Positions 57,465 to 64,000 of a stretch of DNA of 64,000 bases are shown one piece after another. The notes below the pieces were generated by a model. That model saw nothing but the letters and a program-made list of their open reading frames with translations, was not told where the DNA came from and made no database searches. Source of the DNA: Halomonas sp. GFAJ-1 (GTDB lineage: Bacteria; Pseudomonadota; Gammaproteobacteria; Pseudomonadales; Halomonadaceae); assembly GCA_002966495.1 (NCBI GenBank), contig CP016490.1, positions 1,736,001 to 1,800,000 on the forward strand, given 5' to 3'. The stretch's first letter is position 1. Every line of letters starts with the position of its first letter. The translations under genes were made by a program, and so were the position numbers.

Positions 57465-58841
57465 ATGTCGCGGCAACTGCTGGCCATGGCGCTAGCGCCC
57501 TTATTAGGGCTGTTTATTCTTGGGATTGGTAACGGTTTTCTTGCCACCTTAATTACCGTGCGATTGGATGCTGCGGGTGAATCTGCCACGGTCATTGGGG
57601 TTGTCTCCTCGGCCTATTTCATCGGCCTCGCCCTGGGTGCGATGTTTAATGACCGCCTCCTGCTTCGCATTGGTCATATCCGCGCTTATGGCAGCTTTGC
57701 CTCTCTTGTGGCGGTTACCGTACTGCTACAAGGGCTGTTTTTTGATCCCTGGGCCTGGTTCGTGCTGCGCTTGATAGGCGGGTGGGCCACGGTGGGCGTG
57801 TACTTAGTGATTGAAAGCTGGTTGCTTACCTCGGGCGAGCAAAAAGTGCGTGGCCGCCTGCTGGCGCTGTATATGATTTCGCTCTACGCCGCGGGTGTGC
57901 TGGGCCAGCTGTTGCTGGGGGTGACGAGCGCTATGGGTGACACAGCGCCGTTTATGGTGATTGGCCTATTGGCTTCTTTATCGGTACTGCCCATGGCGAT
58001 GATACCGCGCGTATCGCCGATTATAGAGCACGCAGAGCCGTTACCACCGCTCCGGCTGATTACGATGACACCCACCGGCGTGATGGGGAGCTTAGGCTCG
58101 GGGATGGTTGTCGCAGCGGCCTATACGCTGCTGCCGCTTTACCTACAGCGCAATGGCATGAGCCTTAACCAGGTAGGCCAAATGATGGCTGTGGTGATTT
58201 TAGGTGCCATGCTGTTGCAGTACCCGATTGGCCGCTGGTCGGACCGCCACGACCGCCAAATGGTGCTGATGGCTATCAGCGCTTTTTGCGTAGTGATTTC
58301 AGCGGCCATGCTGTGGCTACCACTTTCGACCCCACTGTTGGCGGTACTGCTGTTTTTGCTGGGCGGTGGTGTGTTTGCGCTTTACCCGGTGGCGGTTAGC
58401 CACGCGGCTGACCGTGCACCGGCGGGTGCGTTGGTGCGTATGAGCCAGGGCCTTTTGTTAATCAACTCCATTGGCGCGACGATCAGTCCGCTGATGATTT
58501 CTCCTGTAATGACCGCCATGGGCGATGCCGGGCTGTTTTGGGCGTTTGGCTCGCTTAGCTTGTTTTTCCTACTGTTTTTCAGTTGGCGGCGCAGTGTTCG
58601 CCCCGCGCCAGTGCCCGTGGCGCCTTTTACCGCCACGACGCCTATGTCCAATGCGGGGGCTGAGCTGGTGGTGACTGAGGAGTTAATGCTGGGTGCGCTT
58701 GAGCACGAGCATTTAGAAGACCTTTCTGACGTGGTGCCTGAAATCAATGTTGCGGAGCCGGTGGTGGGGCCACCCGCTGAGGATGAGTCCCATATTACTT
58801 ACTACGATGACGTTGAGCAGGCAGGGGGCGTAAATAAATAG
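57465..58841 (+). CDS. MFS transporter, YcaD-like
   Basis: A 458-residue major-facilitator permease with 12 helices over residues 1-395 and a 60-residue acidic cytoplasmic tail (HEHLEDLSDVVPEINVAE). The loop-2 motif is GLALGAMFNDRLLLRIGHIR, and the second-half equivalent is IGRWSDRHDRQMVL. Overall it resembles the YcaD/UPF0226 group, whose substrates are unknown. The start is ATG 57465 with AGGTGAGG 6 bases upstream; the frame is open to 57399. It has its own candidate promoter and structured leader. The stop is 121 bases before the acyl-CoA dehydrogenase gene. Confidence 0.9.
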   Translation: MSRQLLAMALAPLLGLFILGIGNGFLATLITVRLDAAGESATVIGVVSSAYFIGLALGAMFNDRLLLRIGHIRAYGSFASLVAVTVLLQGLFFDPWAWFVLRLIGGWATVGVYLVIESWLLTSGEQKVRGRLLALYMISLYAAGVLGQLLLGVTSAMGDTAPFMVIGLLASLSVLPMAMIPRVSPIIEHAEPLPPLRLITMTPTGVMGSLGSGMVVAAAYTLLPLYLQRNGMSLNQVGQMMAVVILGAMLLQYPIGRWSDRHDRQMVLMAISAFCVVISAAMLWLPLSTPLLAVLLFLLGGGVFALYPVAVSHAADRAPAGALVRMSQGLLLINSIGATISPLMISPVMTAMGDAGLFWAFGSLSLFFLLFFSWRRSVRPAPVPVAPFTATTPMSNAGAELVVTEELMLGALEHEHLEDLSDVVPEINVAEPVVGPPAEDESHITYYDDVEQAGGVNK

Positions 58842-58895
58842 CGGATATTATTTGCCAAGGTGAGACCTTGGGCTAATGGCGTGATAAAAGTAGTG

Positions 58896-58919
58896 AAACT
58901 ACTATCTCGTGTAGTGTTT
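58896..58919. promoter_or_regulatory. Imperfect dyad before the acyl-CoA dehydrogenase gene
   Basis: AAACTAC (58896-58902) and GTAGTGTTT (58911-58919) form a near-perfect inverted repeat with one extra base, 44 bases before the ATG. Such sites often bind TetR-type fatty-acid regulators, but it does not match the PsrA consensus exactly. Confidence 0.3.
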
Positions 58920-58962
58920 TTGCTAATAGCTGATTATCACCGTCTTTGCCTGAGGTTTTGCC

Positions 58963-60753
58963 ATGAATTATTATGCCGCGCCGGTACGCGATCTACGCTT
59001 TGTACTTGAAGAGATGCTCACGCACCGTTCGCTTGCGCTGCCGGGCTTTGAAGAAGCTTCCCCCGATCTTGTGGAAGCAGTGCTGGAAGAGGCGGCAAAA
59101 CTGGCAGGTGACGTATGGGGGCCGCTCAATAGCATTGGCGACCAGCAGGGTGCTAAACGTCACGTAGATGGCACTGTTTCTACGCCAGAAGGCTTCGCTT
59201 CGGCCTATCAAGCCTATGTTGAGGGCGGTTGGAACGGTATTGGCGTTTCTGAAGCGTTAGGCGGCCAAAACCTGCCTGAAGTGGTGGCAAGCGCCGTCCA
59301 AGAAATGCTTCACGGGGCCAACATGGCGCTGGGCCTTTGCCCGATGCTTACGGCGGGCGCAATCGAAGCGTTAGCCCATCATGGCAGCGAAGCGCTAAAA
59401 ACGACCTACCTTCCCAAGTTAGTAGAAGGTACCTGGACGGGTACCATGAACTTGACCGAGTCCCAGGCGGGGTCGGATCTCTCTAAAGTCCGCACTAAAG
59501 CCGTTCCAGAAGGCGACCACTACCGTATCAGCGGCCAAAAAATTTATATCACCTGGGGTGAGCACGACGCCGCTGAAAATATTATCCACCTAGTACTCGC
59601 GCGTAAGCCTGATGCACCGGAGGGTAATAAAGGCATCTCGCTCTTTTTGGTGCCTAAATTCCTAGTGAATGACGATGGCTCTCTGGGTGAGCAAAACGAC
59701 GTTACCTGCGCGTCTATCGAGCACAAGCTGGGTATTCACGGCTCGCCTACCTGCACCCTCAGTTTCGGCGAAAAGGGCGGTGCTATCGGCTATTTGGTGG
59801 GCGAAGAGGGACGCGGGCTCAATCACATGTTCACCATGATGAACGAAGCGCGTCACAAAGTAGGTATTCAAGGTATTGGCGTGGCGGAGCGTGCTTGCCA
59901 GCACGCCTTCGCCTATGCCCAGGAGCGTACTCAAGGCCGCTCGCCCAAGTCTCGCGGCGGCAATGAGTGTGCAATTAGCGACCACTTAGATGTGCGTCGT
60001 ATGCTGCTCTCTATGCGCGCTCGCACCGATGCCCTGCGTGCGTTGGCGCTTTACTGTGCCGGTCAGCTTGACCTTGCCCGTCATAGCGAAAGCGAAGCCG
60101 AGCGCCAATCCGCTCAGGCGTGTGCCGACGTACTAATCCCTATCGTAAAAAGTTTCTCGACCGACCAAGCTGTTGATATCGCCTCGATGGGTGTACAGGT
60201 GCATGGCGGCATGGGCTATGTGGAAGAAACCGGCGCTGCTCAGCTTCTGCGCGATGCGCGAATTGCGCCTATTTACGAAGGCACTAACGGTATTCAGGCG
60301 CTGGATTTAGCCGGACGTAAGCTGCAACGCGACAGCGGTGCCGCTCTTTCAGCGCTGATCAACGAAGTAAATCAAACCGCTGAAGCACTGCGTGGTGATC
60401 CTTCACTTGCGGCGCTGGGTAACGCGCTTGCTAGCGGTGCTGATGACCTGCATGCCGCTATGGTGAGCGTGCTTGAACAGGGTAGCGACCCAGAGAATGG
60501 CCCTGATGCCGTACAAGCCTATGCTACTCCCTTCCTGAACCTTGCTGGCCACGTGCTGTGTGCTTGGCAAATGGGCCAAGCAGCGCTGACAGCGACAAAA
60601 GCGATTGGCGATGGCAGTGACGAGCCGTTCTACACCGCCAAGCTGTGTAGCGCACACTTCGCCATTACCCAGTGGCTGCCGGTAGGCCTCGCCCAGCGCG
60701 CGATCATCGAGTCTGGCATGCAGTGCCTGAGCGACTTCGACCCAGCCGTATAG
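58963..60753 (+). CDS. Acyl-CoA dehydrogenase, long form (DmdC/FadE-like)
   Basis: A 596-residue FAD-dependent acyl-CoA dehydrogenase. Core marks are MNLTESQAGSDLSKVRTKAV (about 165-184), ISGQKIYITWGEHD, LGIHGSPTCTLSFG and the catalytic-base region DARIAPIYEGTNGIQALDLA (about 428-447). The extra C-terminal domain (about 465-596) is that of the 590-residue class, which includes 3-methylmercaptopropionyl-CoA dehydrogenase DmdC and several fatty-acyl enzymes. Sequence reading cannot separate DMSP from fatty-acid use. An acyl-CoA synthetase of a matching class lies at 62357. A hairpin follows at 60788. Confidence 0.92.
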   Translation: MNYYAAPVRDLRFVLEEMLTHRSLALPGFEEASPDLVEAVLEEAAKLAGDVWGPLNSIGDQQGAKRHVDGTVSTPEGFASAYQAYVEGGWNGIGVSEALGGQNLPEVVASAVQEMLHGANMALGLCPMLTAGAIEALAHHGSEALKTTYLPKLVEGTWTGTMNLTESQAGSDLSKVRTKAVPEGDHYRISGQKIYITWGEHDAAENIIHLVLARKPDAPEGNKGISLFLVPKFLVNDDGSLGEQNDVTCASIEHKLGIHGSPTCTLSFGEKGGAIGYLVGEEGRGLNHMFTMMNEARHKVGIQGIGVAERACQHAFAYAQERTQGRSPKSRGGNECAISDHLDVRRMLLSMRARTDALRALALYCAGQLDLARHSESEAERQSAQACADVLIPIVKSFSTDQAVDIASMGVQVHGGMGYVEETGAAQLLRDARIAPIYEGTNGIQALDLAGRKLQRDSGAALSALINEVNQTAEALRGDPSLAALGNALASGADDLHAAMVSVLEQGSDPENGPDAVQAYATPFLNLAGHVLCAWQMGQAALTATKAIGDGSDEPFYTAKLCSAHFAITQWLPVGLAQRAIIESGMQCLSDFDPAV

Positions 60754-60787
60754 CGTTACTGGGCAGTCGCTGCTCCCACCATCTTAA

Positions 60788-60811
60788 CCGCCGACCCTAA
60801 CAGGTCGGCGG
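60788..60811 (+). terminator. Hairpin after the acyl-CoA dehydrogenase gene
   Basis: CCGCCGACC/GGTCGGCGG (9-bp stem, 6-base loop) starts 35 bases after the stop. No T run follows, so it may be a Rho-dependent or mRNA-stabilising end. A 12-base palindrome AAACGGCCGTTT lies at 60831-60842. Confidence 0.5.
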
Positions 60812-60933
60812 CTTACGTTAGCCAACAATAAAACGGCCGTTTAAAAGCGCGCCGGTGGGATGGTCGTGCCAATCGGGCGGCCGTTCAGTGGGAAAAACAA
60901 GTCAATAATGCTTAAAACCCCAAGGAGTATGTT

Positions 60934-62307
60934 ATGCAGTTAAAGCACCGCCAGCACGGCGAAGAGCAGCCCTACTGGCCTGCAGGGCCCTTTAAAGTGC
61001 GCCTTCCGTTTATTCATTACCGCTGGGAAATGGCGGAGATGATTCAAGGGCTGATTATGTTCGTAGTCAGCCTGGCCATGATTCCGCTGTTGGAGCAGTA
61101 CCTGGGTTTACCCTACGACGTTGCGTTAGCTTTTGTGGTGGTCTGTGGCGTTGGCTTTATGCTGCCAGCCCTGCTGGGTGTGCCTATGGTGCCTGGGTGG
61201 ATTACCCCGGCGGTGCCGGTAGTGCTGGTCTATTTGGGGGATTTTGAACCTGGTCCCGAGGCGATCCAGGCGCTATTCGCACTGCAATTTCTCGTCTTCT
61301 TGATCTTCTTCATCCTAGGGGTAACCGGGTTAGGGCGTAAGCTGGTGCACTTGGTGCCTAACTCCCTTCAAGCCGGGATTATTATTGGTGCTGGTATTGC
61401 TGCCATTACTGGAGAAATACAGCAGGGCGGACGTTTGGCTGAAACCCCTGTTTCGCTCATTGCCGGTATGTTAATCGCGATCTTTATGCTGTTTTCTGTG
61501 GCCTTTAAGCGCTGGGTTGAAGATCACGCGATCATGCGGAAAATCGCTAACTACGGCATGGTGCCCGGGATGATCGCCGCTATCTTAATTGCCTGGGCGA
61601 TTGGTGAGTATCCGCGCCCGACGATCGAATGGGGAATTACCCAGCCGAACTTCACCGAAATGTGGGGCTATCTGCCTTTTGTCGTGGGCTTCCCCAGCAT
61701 TGATGTGTTTATGTTAGCCGTACCTACTGCGGTCATCGCTTACGTCATCGCGTTTGGTGACATTGTGGTGGGGCGCACGCTGATGTCCCGCGTCGACCAT
61801 ATACGCAGCGATGAAAAAATCGATTACAGCACCGACCGTATTCACCATGTCACGGCCATTCGTAATGGCATGCACGCCTTCTTCGCGCCTTACCCTGGGT
61901 TAGCGGGCCCTATCTGGACCGCAGTAACCGCTACCATGGCCGAGCGTTATAAAAATGGTCGCAATGCCATGGAGTCTATTTATAGCGGCGGTGGCACCTT
62001 CTGGATTACGGGCTTTATTGCGCTCTTTACGCTGCCGCTGGTCAGTATGTTTCAGCCGGTACTGCCTATCGCCCTTTCGCTGACCCTGCTGCTCACAGGC
62101 TATATTTGCTTGATGGTGGGAATTGAACAGACCAAAACTACCGCAGAGCGCGGCGTAGCGGGCACCATGGCGGTTGTGCTGGCGGTTTACGGTGCAGGCT
62201 GGGGGTTAGCCGCAGGCGTAGTGCTATACATGCTCGTGCAAAAGAAAAACCTGTTTGGGCGTGAGCCTGGGCCTGATAAAGAAACGGACGAGCAAGATCA
62301 ACGCTAA
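60934..62307 (+). CDS. SLC23/NCS2-like permease of unknown substrate
   Basis: A 457-residue integral membrane protein with about 12-14 helices, related to the nucleobase-ascorbate (NCS2/SLC23) and sulfate-permease superfamily. Visible family-like stretches are GVPMVPGWITPAVPVVLVYL, LVPNSLQAGIIIGAGIAAIT (the usual half-helix region) and AVIAYVIAFGDIVVGRTLMS with a conserved acid. The N-terminal 35 residues are hydrophilic. It is not close to UraA, XanQ or UacT by eye, so the substrate may be another organic anion. A CAAGGAG Shine-Dalgarno lies 8 bases before the ATG. It lies between an acyl-CoA dehydrogenase and an acyl-CoA synthetase gene. Confidence 0.8.
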   Translation: MQLKHRQHGEEQPYWPAGPFKVRLPFIHYRWEMAEMIQGLIMFVVSLAMIPLLEQYLGLPYDVALAFVVVCGVGFMLPALLGVPMVPGWITPAVPVVLVYLGDFEPGPEAIQALFALQFLVFLIFFILGVTGLGRKLVHLVPNSLQAGIIIGAGIAAITGEIQQGGRLAETPVSLIAGMLIAIFMLFSVAFKRWVEDHAIMRKIANYGMVPGMIAAILIAWAIGEYPRPTIEWGITQPNFTEMWGYLPFVVGFPSIDVFMLAVPTAVIAYVIAFGDIVVGRTLMSRVDHIRSDEKIDYSTDRIHHVTAIRNGMHAFFAPYPGLAGPIWTAVTATMAERYKNGRNAMESIYSGGGTFWITGFIALFTLPLVSMFQPVLPIALSLTLLLTGYICLMVGIEQTKTTAERGVAGTMAVVLAVYGAGWGLAAGVVLYMLVQKKNLFGREPGPDKETDEQDQR

Positions 62308-62356
62308 ATTATAAAAAACGTAGTACGTATTTAACTATTCATACAGAAGGTGATTT

Positions 62357-63988
62357 ATGAACGTTTCCATTTTCGAGCAAGGCTTATCACCCACGGCTGC
62401 CAACCATGTGGCACTTTCCCCGCTGACGTTTATTGAGCGTTCAGCCTCTGTTTATCCCGATTTTCCGGCGGTGGTTCACGGTAGCACCCGCCGTACCTGG
62501 TCAGAAACCTGGACCCGCTGCCGCCAGCTGGCTTCCGCCCTTGAAAAGCGTGGTATTCAGCCCGGCCAAACGGTCGCGGCCATGCTGCCCAATATTCCGG
62601 CGATGTTTGAAGCACACTTCGGCGTGCCGCTTGCGGGCTGCGTGCTGAATACCCTGAATATTCGTCTCGATGCTGAAGCCATCAGCTACATGCTGAGCCA
62701 CGGCGAAGCAAAAGCCATTCTGGTTGACCCTGAGTTTGCAGGCGTTATCAACGATGCCGTCGCCCTGCTAGATGAAAAACCGCTAATTATCGATGTGGCG
62801 GATGTGGAGTTTCTAGGCGAAACCCAAGGCATCGGCGAGATAGAGTATGAAGCGCTGCTTGCTGAAGGCGACCCTGAGTATGCCTACCAACTGCCTAGCG
62901 ACGAGTGGCAGGCGATTTCGCTTAACTACACCTCCGGCACTACTGGTAAGCCAAAAGGGGTGGTGTATCACCACCGTGGCGCCTACTTAAATGCGGTCAG
63001 CAATATTTTAGAGTGGGCCATGCCTCACCATCCGGTCTACCTCTGGACACTGCCGATGTTCCACTGCAACGGCTGGTGTTTTCCTTGGACGATTGCTGCT
63101 AATGCCGGGGTTAGCGTGTGCCTGCGCAAAGTCGATCCAAAGCGCATCAACGACCTTATTGTGGATGAGAAGGTGACCCACTTTAGCGGCGCCCCGATTA
63201 TCCTCAATGGTTTAGTGAACCTCGCCGCTGACCAGAAGCGCGAATTTGATCACCCTGTTAAGGTCACGACTGCGGGCGCTGCGCCGCCAGCCTCTGTGAT
63301 TGCGGGGGTTGAGAAGCTTGGTATTGAAGTAACTCACGTTTATGGCCTGACCGAAGTGTACGGTCCGGTGACGGTATGTGCATGGCGTGAGGAGTGGAAT
63401 GAACTCCCGCTGGAAGAGCGCGCTAAAATTAAGGCCCGCCAAGGCGTGCGTTACCACATGCTGGAAGCGCTCTGTGTGGCCGACCCTGTATCCATGGAGC
63501 CAGTCGCCAAAGATGGCCAGACTATCGGCGAAATTTTAATGCGCGGCAATAACGTCATGAAGGGCTATCTGAAAAACCCGGACGCCACCGCCAATGCGTT
63601 GGAAGGAGGCTGGTACCACACGGGGGATCTAGCGGTTTGGCATGCCGACGGTTACATCGAGATCAAGGACCGCTCTAAAGACATCATTATCTCCGGCGGT
63701 GAAAATATCTCTACCATCGAAGTGGAGGATGCCATCTACAGCCATCCCGCTGTGGAAGAAGCCGCTGTGGTCGCCAAGCCCGACGAAAAATGGGGCGAGA
63801 CGCCCTGCGCCTTCGTCAAACTGAAAATCGGTTACGGAGAAGTGACCGAGGCCGATATCATCGCCCACTGCCGTGAGCATCTGGCGGGCTACAAAGTGCC
63901 GAAGACCGTCATCTTCAGCGAGCTGCCCAAGACTTCTACCGGCAAGATTCAGAAATTTGTCCTGCGTGAAGAAGCCAAGCAGCATTAA
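62357..63988 (+). CDS. Acyl-CoA synthetase (DmdB-like, medium/long chain)
   Basis: A 543-residue ANL-superfamily ligase that activates a carboxylic acid with ATP and CoA. The AMP-binding motif is LNYTSGTTGKPKGVVYHHRG (about residues 191-210), MFHCNGWCFPW is typical of the DmdB/medium-chain class, GWYHTGDLAVWHADGYIEI and the C-terminal catalytic Lys in KTSTGKIQKFVLR are intact. Candidate substrates are methylmercaptopropionate or medium-chain fatty acids. AGAAGGTGA precedes the ATG. The stop lies 12 bases before the window end. It probably works with the dehydrogenase at 58963 in an oxidation route. Confidence 0.94.
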   Translation: MNVSIFEQGLSPTAANHVALSPLTFIERSASVYPDFPAVVHGSTRRTWSETWTRCRQLASALEKRGIQPGQTVAAMLPNIPAMFEAHFGVPLAGCVLNTLNIRLDAEAISYMLSHGEAKAILVDPEFAGVINDAVALLDEKPLIIDVADVEFLGETQGIGEIEYEALLAEGDPEYAYQLPSDEWQAISLNYTSGTTGKPKGVVYHHRGAYLNAVSNILEWAMPHHPVYLWTLPMFHCNGWCFPWTIAANAGVSVCLRKVDPKRINDLIVDEKVTHFSGAPIILNGLVNLAADQKREFDHPVKVTTAGAAPPASVIAGVEKLGIEVTHVYGLTEVYGPVTVCAWREEWNELPLEERAKIKARQGVRYHMLEALCVADPVSMEPVAKDGQTIGEILMRGNNVMKGYLKNPDATANALEGGWYHTGDLAVWHADGYIEIKDRSKDIIISGGENISTIEVEDAIYSHPAVEEAAVVAKPDEKWGETPCAFVKLKIGYGEVTEADIIAHCREHLAGYKVPKTVIFSELPKTSTGKIQKFVLREEAKQH

Positions 63989-64000
63989 TTAAAGGAACAC

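Overview
The window looks like chromosome of a moderately halophilic gammaproteobacterium, most likely a member of the Halomonadaceae (Halomonas sensu lato). I infer this from the mix of gene families: arginine N-succinyltransferase in two subunits (aruF/aruG style), FabV enoyl reductase, an Mrp-like cation/proton module, OpgGH glucan synthesis, CDF and MscS transporters, and medium-high GC with TTA/CTA codons still in use. No tRNA, rRNA, insertion sequence, integrase, CRISPR array or origin was seen. Every stretch without a gene is shorter than 300 bases.

Layout. 1-3931: the 3' part of a GMC oxidoreductase, a cold-shock protein with a strong terminator, a heptanucleotide tandem repeat, an SLC13/RCK permease and an alpha/beta hydrolase. 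4008-10495: five genes coupled by 4-bp overlaps, a fused MbhD/NuoK-like subunit, three MrpD/NuoL-like proton-channel subunits and a YihY/BrkB membrane protein. 10616-28649: mostly housekeeping and stress genes (PIN-PhoH, LysR and CDF divergent pair, a lipoprotein, YbaK, DbpA, a RIO kinase, an ABC exporter, a quinone-oxidoreductase-like MDR protein, a NUDIX hydrolase, an unknown protein with MscS and DUF429, YebC, LysE, glutathione peroxidase, FabV). 28939-36266: an AraC-type regulator followed by aruC-F-G-D-B of the arginine succinyltransferase pathway; the fifth-step gene astE is not in the window. 36479-38512: mesX-mesD, an oxygen-dependent, folate-independent methionine synthase pair, preceded by a perfect MetR-type box and a long dyad.

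38551-46834 is the most unusual region. It combines a CDP-alcohol phosphotransferase, an MDR dehydrogenase, a 6-pyruvoyl-tetrahydropterin-synthase homologue that lacks the usual catalytic Cys and one zinc His, a glycosyltransferase fused to a methyltransferase, a lysylphosphatidylglycerol-synthase-like membrane protein, a stand-alone RibD-type reductase, a complete GTP cyclohydrolase II and a creatininase-family amidohydrolase. Together these suggest a GTP-derived pyrimidine or pterin that is reduced, glycosylated or methylated and linked to a membrane lipid. I know of no described pathway with this set. One oddity inside it is that the membrane-protein gene has no stop codon before it runs through the whole antisense strand of the reductase gene.

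46831-56680: envelope genes. An overlapping minus-strand operon opgG-opgH-fkbM-creatininase lies divergent from a membrane sulfatase-fold protein coupled to a mannose-1-phosphate guanylyltransferase/isomerase. Then comes a LpxL-type acyltransferase sandwiched between two paralogous small membrane proteins, and a VOC protein. 56690-63988: a zinc-ribbon methyltransferase, an MFS transporter with a structured leader, and an acyl-CoA dehydrogenase / SLC23 permease / acyl-CoA synthetase run.
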